Below are positions 15,059 through 24,946 of a stretch of 64,000 nt of DNA, in pieces; the stretch's first letter is position 1, and every line of letters begins with the position of its first letter. Source of the stretch: Muribaculaceae bacterium (GTDB lineage Bacteria; Bacteroidota; Bacteroidia; Bacteroidales; Muribaculaceae); the NCBI GenBank assembly GCA_017478855.1, contig JAFVCX010000113.1, positions 1-64,000 on the forward strand, read 5' to 3'. The position numbers and the translations under genes were made by a program. The notes beneath the pieces are model-generated. The model made no database searches. It was given only the letters and a program-made list of their open reading frames with translations, and had not been told where the DNA came from.

Positions 15059-18000
15059 ATGATGAAACGATTAATGGCCTGCCTGCTGCTCGGCCTCGTG
15101 CTGTGCGAGGCGCATGCGGCCGATGAGGCACAAAAACGAGAAATGCGCACGGTGTGGGTGGCCACAGTGTCAAACATCGACTGGCCGCAGACGCGCGGCA
15201 CGGGTGCCACGGTCATTGCCAAGCAGCAACAACAACTCACCGACTTGCTCGATGGCTTTGAGGCTGCCAACATGAATGCCATCTGCCTGCAAGTGCGCCC
15301 CATGGCCGACGCGCTCTATAAATCGAGCTACGAGCCGTGGTCGAGCTACCTGACGGGTACCCGTGGCAAAGATCCGGGCTGGGACCCTCTTCTCTTTGCC
15401 GTGCAGGAATGCCACAAACGCGGGCTGGAATGCCATGTGTGGGTGAATCCTTACCGATTCAGCAATAGTGGTGGCCGCGATTGCACCACGGCGCAAGACG
15501 AGGCCCTGAAACAATCGGGCATCTTGCTCACGATGGGCGATCGCATCGTGTTTAATCCCGGGCTGGAGGCTTCGCGCCAGCGTGTGGTGAATGTGTGCCG
15601 AGAAATGATTGAGAACTACGACATCGACGGCATCATCTTCGACGACTATTTCTATCCGAGCGTCACCGGCGGCATTCCCACCGATAGCAGTGCCCCCGAC
15701 TACGACTTGTGGCAGCAGTCGGGCACGACCCTCTCGATAGCCGACTGGCGACGTGCGCAGGTGAATCTGATGGTGCGCAACGTCTACGACATGGTGCAAA
15801 CCGTGCGTCCGGGTGTGAAATTCGCCATTGGGCCTGCCGGCGTGGCAGGCACGCGCAGCACCAGCGCGGCCAAGCATGGTGTGGATCCGTGCCCCACGGG
15901 CAGCGACTGGCAGTATAACGGCATCTATAGCGACCCGCTGGCTTGGCTCGAAGAGGGAACAATCGACTATATCTCGCCGCAGCTCTATTGGAAAACCAAC
16001 CACTCGACCAACCCCGTCGGCCCGCTCACCAAGTGGTGGAGCTATGCGGCCAACCACTTTGGCCGGCACCACTATGCCAGCCACAATATTTACTTCATGG
16101 CCAGCACCAACACGCAGGAGGACTGGGACGAGATTTTGGAGCAAATCAGGCTGAGCCGGGAATATAACCTCGACAATGCCCCCGGTGTGAACTTCTACTC
16201 GGCCAAATACATCAGTGGCCCCACCTGCACGGGCTTTGGCGACTATTTGGCTCAAAAGATGTTCCAGCACAAGGCACTCACCCCTGCGCTCACTTGGAAG
16301 GAGAAGCAGGTGCTGGGGCAAGTGGCCGATGCCAAGCGCAGCGGCAACACGCTCTCGTGGACAGGCATCGACCACAAGCCCATTAAATATGGTGTGTATG
16401 CCATTCCCACATCAATGCCGGTGGACCAAATCAAGAGTGCCAAGTTCGAGGGCATCATGAGCGATTACCTGATGAAGATCGCCTTCGACGCCGCTTGCGA
16501 GATTCCCGCCGAGTTCCGCACGGGCTATTGGTTTGCCATCACGGCCATTGATGGCTGGGGCAACGAGTATGAACCCACCTATGTGGACGCTCCGGCGGGC
16601 GAGGCCGATGCGGTGACACTCATTGCACCCACAGCCGGCTCCGTCGTGACGTGGCGGCAGGCGTTCAGCTGGACATCGGCCACCGCTGCCACCTACCGGC
16701 TGCAAGTGGCCACCGACTCGCTTTTTGCTAATGTGGTGATAGACGAAAAAGGCCTGACGGACGCTCATCGCACGCTCAACCTCATCGCTCTCACGGCCGA
16801 GGCACCCCACTATTGGCGAGTGATCGTGTCGCAAAGCGGCAAGTTCGACAAGACCTCTGCTTTCAGCAGTTTCGTCACGCCTGAGCGCGAAAAAACGCCT
16901 GCCACGCAACTCATCAGCCCAGAGGATGGCGCTGAGCTGACCGATGCCACCACGTTGCGATGCGGCGTGGTGCAGGCCGATGCTTACACCCTGCAAGTGG
17001 CGGCCGACCCCGGCTTTGACGAGGTGAAATACACTTCCAGCGACTTTCAGGTCGTTCCGGCCGAGGGAGTGACCTTTGGCTTCCAGCCCAGCGCGGTGGG
17101 CAAGGGCACATTCTACTGGCGCGTGCTCACCCGTAAAGAAGGTTATGAAGATGGCGTGAGCGACGTGCGCTCGTTTGTCATCACTCGCTTGGATGTGGGC
17201 AATTTGGAGCCGGGTTACGTGCTGAAGCGTGACATCGACACTTATGACCCGCAAGGCAGGCTCACGCTTACCAGCAAGTGGATTCGCTCGGTGAAAAGCG
17301 ATTACGCCAACATCACCTTTGATGGCGACGGCCTGATGAACCGTGGCTTCACCGTGAAGGACGGCAAGGTGCTGGTGATTGGTCGCAGCGAAGGCTCAAG
17401 CACGGCCGATATCTATATTGACCAATACAGTGCCGAAACCGGCGAGCGCATCAAGCGTGTGCCCGTGGATGCCGCGGCGCAATGCTCCTACTATCCGGCC
17501 AACGATATTTTTCAAGACGACGCGGGTCATGTGCTCATCAGCAACTTGACGTTGAACGTGGGCAGTAACCCCCTCAAAATCTATCAGGTGGATCCCGAAA
17601 CGGGTGCCGTGACCCTGATGGCCTCGCTCACCACCGAGTCCACGGCCACCAAACGTGTGGATCACTGCAATGTGATGGGTGACGTGACGGCTCGCAGCTT
17701 TCAGGTGTATGCGGCCATGAGCAACGGCACGCAGGTGGTGCGCTGGCAAGTGGCCGGTGCAGGCAGTGGTAGCATTTTGGGCTCGCAAATCATGACGGCC
17801 AAAGCATTCTTGCCGGCCGACGCGTCTTATTTTGGCTTGGCGCCTCGGGTCTATCCGGCCCACGACGGTACGGTGTACGTCACGGGTGGCTCCACGCACC
17901 TCACTCGCTACGACATGGCAACGGGCGAGATTGTGGATGGCTTCGACAAAAACACGGCCATTCAACCCGCCAGCACCGAGGCCAATGGCGCGGCATTCTT

Positions 18001-18442
18001 CACGCTGCAAGGCAAAAACTACATGCTGTATCCCTACAGCGACTTTCGCAGCAGCACCGGCTTCCGCTTCATGCTCGCGCAAAGCGAGGGTGGCGAGCGT
18101 TATGCCGACTATCAACTCGGCTGGATATTTCCCGAGAGAGGTTTGGGCGGCGTGAACAGCTCCACATGGAGCGCACACTGCGCGGTGGCCGACGGCAACC
18201 GGCCCAATCAGAAAGACCTCTACCTGTATGTGCCGGGCAATGGCATCGCCGCCTACCGGCTCACGGCAGGCATTTTGGGTGATGTGAATGGTGATGGCGT
18301 GGTGGATGTGGCCGATGTGAACCTCGTTGTCAATATGATATTGGGCGGTGCGCCCATCGACGCGCTGGCCGACGTGAACGGCGATGGTTACGTCGATGTG
18401 AGCGATGTGAACGCCATCATAAATCTGGTGCTCGGCAAGTAG
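15059..18442 (+). CDS. Secreted GHL10 glycoside hydrolase with propeller-like and dockerin-like modules
   Basis: 1127 residues with signal peptide (MMKRLMACLLLGLVLCEAHA). Residues about 25-400 are a family-10 glycosyl-hydrolase-like (GHL10, DUF187) TIM barrel: REMRTVWVATVSNIDWP at the start, LQVRPMADALY, VWVNPYRFS, and DGIIFDDYFYP. E. coli DigH, a member of this family, cleaves denuded peptidoglycan glycans. Two fibronectin-like domains follow (about 520-610 and 612-715), then a propeller-like region (about 715-1070) that resembles the stand-alone proteins at 29492 and 31054. The last ~55 residues are a two-repeat dockerin-like module (DVNGDGVVDVADVN and DVNGDGYVDVSDVN) ending LVLGK. It precedes susC by 304 bases with its own promoter. 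The true substrate is unknown. Confidence 0.88.
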   Translation: MMKRLMACLLLGLVLCEAHAADEAQKREMRTVWVATVSNIDWPQTRGTGATVIAKQQQQLTDLLDGFEAANMNAICLQVRPMADALYKSSYEPWSSYLTGTRGKDPGWDPLLFAVQECHKRGLECHVWVNPYRFSNSGGRDCTTAQDEALKQSGILLTMGDRIVFNPGLEASRQRVVNVCREMIENYDIDGIIFDDYFYPSVTGGIPTDSSAPDYDLWQQSGTTLSIADWRRAQVNLMVRNVYDMVQTVRPGVKFAIGPAGVAGTRSTSAAKHGVDPCPTGSDWQYNGIYSDPLAWLEEGTIDYISPQLYWKTNHSTNPVGPLTKWWSYAANHFGRHHYASHNIYFMASTNTQEDWDEILEQIRLSREYNLDNAPGVNFYSAKYISGPTCTGFGDYLAQKMFQHKALTPALTWKEKQVLGQVADAKRSGNTLSWTGIDHKPIKYGVYAIPTSMPVDQIKSAKFEGIMSDYLMKIAFDAACEIPAEFRTGYWFAITAIDGWGNEYEPTYVDAPAGEADAVTLIAPTAGSVVTWRQAFSWTSATAATYRLQVATDSLFANVVIDEKGLTDAHRTLNLIALTAEAPHYWRVIVSQSGKFDKTSAFSSFVTPEREKTPATQLISPEDGAELTDATTLRCGVVQADAYTLQVAADPGFDEVKYTSSDFQVVPAEGVTFGFQPSAVGKGTFYWRVLTRKEGYEDGVSDVRSFVITRLDVGNLEPGYVLKRDIDTYDPQGRLTLTSKWIRSVKSDYANITFDGDGLMNRGFTVKDGKVLVIGRSEGSSTADIYIDQYSAETGERIKRVPVDAAAQCSYYPANDIFQDDAGHVLISNLTLNVGSNPLKIYQVDPETGAVTLMASLTTESTATKRVDHCNVMGDVTARSFQVYAAMSNGTQVVRWQVAGAGSGSILGSQIMTAKAFLPADASYFGLAPRVYPAHDGTVYVTGGSTHLTRYDMATGEIVDGFDKNTAIQPASTEANGAAFFTLQGKNYMLYPYSDFRSSTGFRFMLAQSEGGERYADYQLGWIFPERGLGGVNSSTWSAHCAVADGNRPNQKDLYLYVPGNGIAAYRLTAGILGDVNGDGVVDVADVNLVVNMILGGAPIDALADVNGDGYVDVSDVNAIINLVLGK

Positions 18443-18746
18443 CCCGCGTCATGTGCCGGGCTGTGAAGCCGGCTTGCGCTGCACATGGCAGAGTGGGGGG
18501 CATTGCCGCCGAAAAGGCGGGCAGTGCCCTCTTCATGTTGCACTTGCAAAAAGGGGCGTGTGAATAAGAATGAAAAAACGTAGTTAAATATAAAAAATAT
18601 TAAATTGTTCGCGTTTTTTGGGCGGGAGCGTCGGTGATTGCGAAGAAATGTGTAAGTTTGTAACGTGATAGAGTGGATTGTGACCTAATCCACCCTGCCT
18701 AATTTGTTCTGAAACTAACATAAACATTAATAAAAGGAAAAATCCT
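18443..18746 (+). promoter_or_regulatory. 304-bp intergenic region and leader before susC
   Basis: Contains an imperfect GC-rich hairpin near 18500-18532 (GCATTGCCGCC/GGCGGGCAGTGC), probably marking the end of the GHL10 transcript. The susC promoter is listed separately. Between the promoter and susC there is a hairpin, GTGGATT (18673-18679) / AATCCAC (18687-18693) with a 7-base loop, in a leader of about 80 bases. Confidence 0.5.
18653..18660 (+). promoter_or_regulatory. -7 box for the susC operon
   Basis: TAAGTTTG fits TAnnTTTG, 87 bases upstream of ATG 18747. No convincing -33 box is seen. Confidence 0.5.
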
Positions 18747-21700
18747 ATGAGAAAACAGTTACTAATTCTGTTATTTTCCATGCTCTCGGTGTTGGGCTAT
18801 GCCCGCACTGTGACCGGCGTGGTGACGCAGGCCAGCGACGGCGAACCCATCATCGGTGCGTCGATTTTTGTGCATGGCACTTCGCGCGGCACGGCCACCG
18901 ATATCGATGGAAAATACTCAATCGACGTCAACGACGGAGATGTGCTCGACGTGACCTATGTGGGCATGATTCCCATTTCGATTAAGGTGACCGCAGGCAA
19001 AAGCGTGATTAACATCGAAATGAAAGAGAACGCCCAAGTGCTGGGCGAAGTGGTGGTGACCGCAATGGGTCAGACACAAGAAAAGAAGAAACTGAACTTC
19101 GCCGTGCAAAACCTTGACTCCGATCAGGTGACTGCCGGTGGCTCGGCCAACTTCGCCAACTCGCTGCAAGGCAAGGTGGCGGGTCTGCAAGTGAACACCG
19201 GTGGAGGTTCGCCCAACTCGAGCACGCAGGTGATCATCCGTGCTATTTCGAGTGTGAACAACAGCCAGAACAATGAGCCGCTCATGATCATCGATGGTGT
19301 GCCCATTCGCGGACAAGGCTCCACGCTGGCCGACTTCAACCCCAATGATATTGAAAACATGACCGTCCTTAAAGGCGCTGCCGCTTCGGCTCTTTATGGA
19401 CAGGAGGCCGCCAACGGCGTGATCATGATCACCACCAAGAGTGGTAGCAAAGACGGCACCGTGCGTGTGAACGTTTCGACCACACTCGAAGCCAATCAGG
19501 CTATGCGCGTGCCCAAAGTGCAAAAGACTTTCACGGGTGGCACCCGTGGCATGTATAAGGAAAACACGCCCAATGGCGGTTGGGGCCCTTACATGTCGAG
19601 CGAAGACACCTATTATGATAATGTGGGCGAGTTCCTCAAGACGGGCGTCCTGCAAAAGTATGACATGTCCATCTCTGGCGGTACCGAGAAATTCAATTCT
19701 TATGCTTCGGCAGCCTACATGGACAATCAGGGTATCGTGCCCAAGGACTACAAGAAACAGCTCACCGTGTTCTTGAAAGGCATTTTCAAACCCTCTGACC
19801 AAGTGACCATTCAGATGTCGGCCAACTTCGTGAACTCGAAAGCCCGTGGATTTGGCAACTCCATGTCAACCATCTACAACTGGGGCATCAATAAAAACAT
19901 GGCTGACTACCAAACCGCCGAGGGCCATGTGAATTGGGGCGCACTCTATGACGCTTGGGACAAGCTGCTCGATACTGAGCGCATCAATGCCAGCATTTCG
20001 CCCTATTATGGCCGCTACAAAGACTCGGCTTCCACCGAGTCGAACCGCATGCTCATTAACGGACAGATTGCTTACGAACCCATTAAAGACTTGGTGTTCA
20101 CCGGCAAGCTGGGTTATGACAAGAGCTATTCGACCTATGAGTCCTACACCATGCCGCGCTACTATGACGGCGACTTGAGTGCCGACCTCATGGCTTATGT
20201 GAGCGACTGGGCTCTCGATGCCGAGGATCCCAACAAACAATACACGCAAAACAACATCGTGGACGTGCTCAATGGCGCATGGTCGTGGGCTAAATACGGT
20301 GCCGTGAGCTTCCAGCCTTCGCGCGGCGACCAATTCACAGCCACGTTCTTGGCAACTTACAAAAAACAGTTTGCCCAAGACTTCACTTTCGACCTCCTTT
20401 ATGGTATGGAGTACAAGAAACGCAAAGGCATTGAGGCCAGCATCTATAACGAGTGGTTCCAGCTGGGTGGCGACTTCTACAGCCTGCAGAACACCTATGC
20501 CGACACCTACCGCAATGCCAGTGGCGAAACTCTGAGCCTGCTTGCCACCAACCGCCCCACGCTCTATCGCAGCGAGTGGAACAAATATGGCTACTTTGGT
20601 GAAATTCGTTTCGACTACAAAGGCATGGCCCAAATTTCGGCCACCTACCGCCTCGACGGCTCGTCGCGCTTCAAGCAAGCTCCCAAAACGAGCTACTCCT
20701 ATCCGTCAATCACAGGTGGTGTGATTTTCAGTGAGCTGTTCCATCTGCGCAACAACTGGTTCTCCTATGGTAAGTTGCGTGGTAACTGGGCTAAGGTGGG
20801 TAAAGACTGCCCGGCCTACTTGTTCACCAACAACTACAAGCAATGGACCACATTCCCCGATGGTGGCTATGGCATCGACCCCACGCGCTCTACCGCTGTG
20901 ACACTCGAGCCTGAGATGACCAATTCATGGGAAATTGGCGCCGACCTGCGCTTCTTCAACAGCCGCACACGCCTCGACCTCGCCTACTACTCGACCACAG
21001 TGGACAACCAGATTGTCACCGTGCGCGTGTCGCCGGCTTCGGGTGTGATTCTGCAAACCCGCAACGAGGGTTCTATTGAAAACTATGGTGTGGAGGCTAC
21101 TCTCGCACAAGACATCATCAAGAGCAAAGACTTTGACTGGACGGCTACCGTCAACTATTCATTCAACCGTGGTCGCGTGCGCTCACTCCCCGAAGACGTT
21201 GTGGAGATTCAAGGCACGCAATATGGCGACATCTTCCCCGTGGCTCGCCTGCACGGTTCATCCACCGGTATTTCGGGCAAAGACTATGAGCGCGACCCCA
21301 ATGGCAACGTAATTTGCGATGCCAACGGTTATCCTATCATTAGCCCGCAAAAGGGTGTGTACATCGGCAACCGCGAGCCCGACTTCCTGCTCGGCCTCGG
21401 CTCGGTGTTCCGTTACAAGAATGCCACCCTCTCGTTCTTGCTCGATGGTCGCTTTGGTGGTGATGTGGTCAACATGACGGGCCGCAGCATGATTATCAAC
21501 GGCACCAATCACCTGTATGATAAATATCGCAACCGCGAAATCGTCTTCGACGGCGTGCAGGCCATCACTGCTGCCGATGGCACTGTGACCTACGAGAAAA
21601 ACCGCACCCCCATCATCCTCGACCAGAACTTCATCAACACCTACTACACCGTGTCGAGCAACTTCATCGAGGACGGTTCCTATGTGCGCTTGAGCTATGT

Positions 21701-21923
21701 GACTTTGGCCTACGACTTTACGCCCATGTTCAAGAAAACTTGGGCAGTGAAGGGGCTCACCGCCACGCTCACCGGTCGCAACCTGTTCTTGCTCACCAAG
21801 TACACAGGCAACGACCCCGCAATCTTGGCTTCAACCGCCGGTGGTACCGGTGGCATGGGCATCGACAACTTCAACGTGCCCAGCACGCGAAGCTTCAACT
21901 TCACTCTCAAAGCAACATTCTAA
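18747..21923 (+). CDS. SusC/RagA-family TonB-dependent outer-membrane transporter
   Basis: 1058 residues with signal peptide. The N-terminus has a carboxypeptidase-regulatory-like domain (RTVTGVVTQASDGEPIIGAS to about residue 95). The plug follows, with VVVTAMGQ and ANSLQGKVAGLQV, then the SusC signature region NNEPLMIIDGVPI and NDIENMTVLKGAAASALYG. The rest is a 22-strand-type beta-barrel ending in an aromatic residue (FNFTLKATF). SusC proteins import oligosaccharides or peptides through the outer membrane with a SusD lid. AAAAGGAAA upstream of the ATG is weakly SD-like. No hybrid two-component regulator or ECF sigma/anti-sigma pair is adjacent. Confidence 0.97.
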   Translation: MRKQLLILLFSMLSVLGYARTVTGVVTQASDGEPIIGASIFVHGTSRGTATDIDGKYSIDVNDGDVLDVTYVGMIPISIKVTAGKSVINIEMKENAQVLGEVVVTAMGQTQEKKKLNFAVQNLDSDQVTAGGSANFANSLQGKVAGLQVNTGGGSPNSSTQVIIRAISSVNNSQNNEPLMIIDGVPIRGQGSTLADFNPNDIENMTVLKGAAASALYGQEAANGVIMITTKSGSKDGTVRVNVSTTLEANQAMRVPKVQKTFTGGTRGMYKENTPNGGWGPYMSSEDTYYDNVGEFLKTGVLQKYDMSISGGTEKFNSYASAAYMDNQGIVPKDYKKQLTVFLKGIFKPSDQVTIQMSANFVNSKARGFGNSMSTIYNWGINKNMADYQTAEGHVNWGALYDAWDKLLDTERINASISPYYGRYKDSASTESNRMLINGQIAYEPIKDLVFTGKLGYDKSYSTYESYTMPRYYDGDLSADLMAYVSDWALDAEDPNKQYTQNNIVDVLNGAWSWAKYGAVSFQPSRGDQFTATFLATYKKQFAQDFTFDLLYGMEYKKRKGIEASIYNEWFQLGGDFYSLQNTYADTYRNASGETLSLLATNRPTLYRSEWNKYGYFGEIRFDYKGMAQISATYRLDGSSRFKQAPKTSYSYPSITGGVIFSELFHLRNNWFSYGKLRGNWAKVGKDCPAYLFTNNYKQWTTFPDGGYGIDPTRSTAVTLEPEMTNSWEIGADLRFFNSRTRLDLAYYSTTVDNQIVTVRVSPASGVILQTRNEGSIENYGVEATLAQDIIKSKDFDWTATVNYSFNRGRVRSLPEDVVEIQGTQYGDIFPVARLHGSSTGISGKDYERDPNGNVICDANGYPIISPQKGVYIGNREPDFLLGLGSVFRYKNATLSFLLDGRFGGDVVNMTGRSMIINGTNHLYDKYRNREIVFDGVQAITAADGTVTYEKNRTPIILDQNFINTYYTVSSNFIEDGSYVRLSYVTLAYDFTPMFKKTWAVKGLTATLTGRNLFLLTKYTGNDPAILASTAGGTGGMGIDNFNVPSTRSFNFTLKATF

Positions 21924-21935
21924 AGGATAATGACC

Positions 21936-23840
21936 ATGAACAAGATAAAATTAATAGCATTGTTGCTGCTGACCTCACTTTTCACCACGAGCTGCAACGA
22001 CATGCTCGACGACAACGTGAACCCCGATGTGGCTCACAACATCGATGCCAAAGTGGGTCTGCCCGTGCTCGTGTTCTATGCGCAGCAAATCGTGTATGAC
22101 CACTCTGAATATTACGCATATTTCTCGCAGATGCTCACCACGGGTGGCAAAAGCTCCATTGGTGCTTATTCTTATAAATGCGAGCAAGAAATGCTCACCA
22201 TGAACCGCCACCCCATGTGGCGTCGCCACTTCTACGACATTGGCAAGAACGGTATGATTCTGATTGACAACTCGCGCAACATCAATTCACCCAACTATGA
22301 ACTGATTGCACGCACGATTCAACTCATGTCGACCCAGCTCACTACCGATGCTTTTGGCGATATGCCCCGCAGTCAGGCCTATTTGAGCGATGCTCCCACC
22401 TACGACTCGCAGGCTTCGGTCTATAAATGGATGCTTGAAGAGTGCGACGAGCTGATTTCTCTCTATGAGAATCCCGAATACACGCAAGCTCCGCACAACG
22501 AGAAGCTCACTTCGCTGCAAGACCGCGTATACGCTGGCGACTTAGAGAAGTGGAAAGGCCTCGTGTATGCCGTCAAGGCACGCTTGCTGCTGCGCAACAT
22601 TCCCAACGTGAACACCAGCGCGGCTGTGTGCAACCAAATCATAGCGGCTGCCGACGCTGCCATCAACCAGTGGCGCAAGGGCGACCTGCTCTATGGCGAG
22701 TGGTTCGGCAATGAGCCTCGCTACAACTTCGATGGTGGAACCGTCACGCAAAATGCCGTGTGGAGCATTGGCCAGCCGGTCATCAACTCTTGGGAGTCGC
22801 GTGGCAACCTCCTTTCGTCGGCCATCCCGTCGAAATTCTTCATGGTTGACCTTTTGGGCATAGGAGCTCCTAACGACGAGCGCAAGTGCGGCCTCTACAA
22901 TGCCGTGCGTGCTCACGACGGTTTTGCCAATGACCCGCGTTGCGGCCTGCTCATGATTGCCCGCACGGGTCCGCGCGATGCCTCCACCACCAGCGAGGTC
23001 ATCAAGATGCGCTGGCTCGAAAACAACATTGGCATGGGCACAAGCTATAAAATTGCCCATTATCCCAACCTCTATATGGGTGCTTACGCCGGCTCGACCA
23101 GTGCCTATAACCCCATCTTCACGATGGAAGAGCTTTACTTCATCAAGGCTGAGGCCGAATATTGGCTGGGAAACAAAACGCGTGCTTGCGAATTGGCCAA
23201 AGAGGCTACCAAATGGAACATCCAGCGTCACCTTGACTTCTTCCTTGCCAATTATCCTAACCCCAACTACAATGCCAGCACCGACAACAAGTACCCGGGC
23301 AACGCATTGGCTGGCGGCAAACCCGGATATGAGCAAGCCGAGTATTGGGACGCACAGGTGAGTGCCTTCCTCGACAACGTGGACTACTACCGTGGTTCAA
23401 GCAAGACTCCGGCTGTGGATCGCGTCACCGAGCGTGGCAACGAGCACTGGTTCTTTAACCCGAGCGAATTCTCACTGAGCGACCTCATGCAGCAAAAATA
23501 CATCTCCATGTATCTGCAGCCTGAGCAGTGGACCGACATGCGTCGCTACCACTATAGCAACAACCGCAACCACTACGGCATTGGCGACAACAACGAAATT
23601 ATCTATCCCACGCTGCGTCGCCCCTACAACCTCTATGCCGCTTATTGGATCGACGGCCTTACCGAGGAGCAGAAAGAGAACACTTGGATTCAGCGACTGA
23701 ACTACGACCCCGAAACCGAGGAGAAATATAACCGTAGCGAGTTGCAGCGTCTGGGTGCCTACAAGAACTACAAGTGGTTACAGGAACCCATGATTTGGGC
23801 AAAACGAGCTGGCGAAGTCAGCTCGCTCACGGGCGAATGA
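21936..23840 (+). CDS. SusD/RagB-family nutrient-binding lipoprotein
   Basis: 634 residues from ATG 21936, which has AAAGGA at good distance; an ATG two codons earlier (21930) is also possible. Lipoprotein signal ending LFTTSCND. The protein has SusD features: Asn/Asp-rich N-terminus, TPR-like helices (e.g. RTIQLMSTQLTTDAFGDMP), and a C-terminal helix region with EQWTDMRRYHYS. It caps the SusC barrel at the cell surface. It starts 12 bases after susC and is surely co-transcribed. Confidence 0.95.
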   Translation: MNKIKLIALLLLTSLFTTSCNDMLDDNVNPDVAHNIDAKVGLPVLVFYAQQIVYDHSEYYAYFSQMLTTGGKSSIGAYSYKCEQEMLTMNRHPMWRRHFYDIGKNGMILIDNSRNINSPNYELIARTIQLMSTQLTTDAFGDMPRSQAYLSDAPTYDSQASVYKWMLEECDELISLYENPEYTQAPHNEKLTSLQDRVYAGDLEKWKGLVYAVKARLLLRNIPNVNTSAAVCNQIIAAADAAINQWRKGDLLYGEWFGNEPRYNFDGGTVTQNAVWSIGQPVINSWESRGNLLSSAIPSKFFMVDLLGIGAPNDERKCGLYNAVRAHDGFANDPRCGLLMIARTGPRDASTTSEVIKMRWLENNIGMGTSYKIAHYPNLYMGAYAGSTSAYNPIFTMEELYFIKAEAEYWLGNKTRACELAKEATKWNIQRHLDFFLANYPNPNYNASTDNKYPGNALAGGKPGYEQAEYWDAQVSAFLDNVDYYRGSSKTPAVDRVTERGNEHWFFNPSEFSLSDLMQQKYISMYLQPEQWTDMRRYHYSNNRNHYGIGDNNEIIYPTLRRPYNLYAAYWIDGLTEEQKENTWIQRLNYDPETEEKYNRSELQRLGAYKNYKWLQEPMIWAKRAGEVSSLTGE

Positions 23841-23886
23841 AGATAATCCACACAACAAACCAACCACCTAATCAGAAAGTAAGATT

Positions 23887-24933
23887 ATGAAAATATATTA
23901 TCATTTCGCAATGTTGGCCATCGTGGCTTGGAGCATGAACTCCTGCGCCACACACGACCCCTTTGCCGACCGCATGGAGCTTGGACAGATTGTGCCCACC
24001 GTCGACTGGGAGCAAGGCTCAACCGACATCAAGGCGGGCAGCTACGCCACTTTCAAGGCTAAATACTACACCTCGCCCGACAATGAAATTGACCACAGCG
24101 AGGTGTGGGTGAAAACCAAACGTTCAGAGTCGGCGGCAGCCACCAGCAAGCTCACCACATCTTTGTCCTATACCAAGACCGTGACCACTGCCGACACCGT
24201 GCGTGTCAACGAATGCATCGCCACCTATCCCCACAGCAAAGCCGAGTGGGACGGCCATGAATATGTGCTCACCGACTCTTTCCCCACATCGCGCACCCTT
24301 ATTCCGGTGAACTGGCCCTCGAAACCCGAGGTGTGGGATCAAGAGCAGTTCGACAGCTACTATCCGGCCGGCTTCGCCGATGAGTTCTGTGCTTATCTCG
24401 TGAATGCCCTCACCCGCGACAGTGCCTACTATAACGACCTGCGCAACGTGTACATCAACTATGACTTCACGCAAGAGCAGTTCGAGGCACTCAACGCTAA
24501 ATATAACGTGAGCTATCCCACCGTGACCGAAACGGGCGACAAGAGCGACGCTTGGTTTACCACCGATGAGGTTGACCACTACTACTACATCACCGTGGTC
24601 GATAGCGTCACCGTCTATCGTGAGGTGGCCACCGAGGCCGAGGCTCCTGCCGGAGTGAACACCTATCCAGTGTATAAATCCTCGCCGTGGCTCTTCAGCC
24701 GCTACAGCGACGACACCGGCGGACGCATCACCACTGTGAGGCGCAACTGCATGCCTTATTGGAAAGAACTCATCGAGATGATTCCTTTCACCTCTTGGAT
24801 TTACGACACCGCCAATTCGGCCTACTCGGTTACGTTCACGCGCAGCTACTCGTTGCTGCCCGAATTCCGCGTGGTCGATAAGAAAAATAAGCACGGTGTG
24901 ACTACCAACAACATGGAAATCTCCCTAAATTAA
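23887..24933 (+). CDS. Surface lipoprotein of the SusC/D locus, unknown family
   Basis: 348 residues. The N-terminal segment MKIYYHFAMLAIVAWSMNSC is a lipoprotein signal with the acylated Cys at residue 20. The mature part is rich in Tyr, Thr and Asp with an alternating beta pattern (YTKTVTTADTVRVNEC, HYYYITVVDSVTVYREV), as in SusE/F-type glycan-binding lipoproteins, but I recognise no named domain. Its position directly after SusD suggests a surface glycan-binding or accessory role. It is 46 bases after susD and 13 bases before the next gene. Confidence 0.7.
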   Translation: MKIYYHFAMLAIVAWSMNSCATHDPFADRMELGQIVPTVDWEQGSTDIKAGSYATFKAKYYTSPDNEIDHSEVWVKTKRSESAAATSKLTTSLSYTKTVTTADTVRVNECIATYPHSKAEWDGHEYVLTDSFPTSRTLIPVNWPSKPEVWDQEQFDSYYPAGFADEFCAYLVNALTRDSAYYNDLRNVYINYDFTQEQFEALNAKYNVSYPTVTETGDKSDAWFTTDEVDHYYYITVVDSVTVYREVATEAEAPAGVNTYPVYKSSPWLFSRYSDDTGGRITTVRRNCMPYWKELIEMIPFTSWIYDTANSAYSVTFTRSYSLLPEFRVVDKKNKHGVTTNNMEISLN

Positions 24934-24946
24934 TTTGATTGCGACT

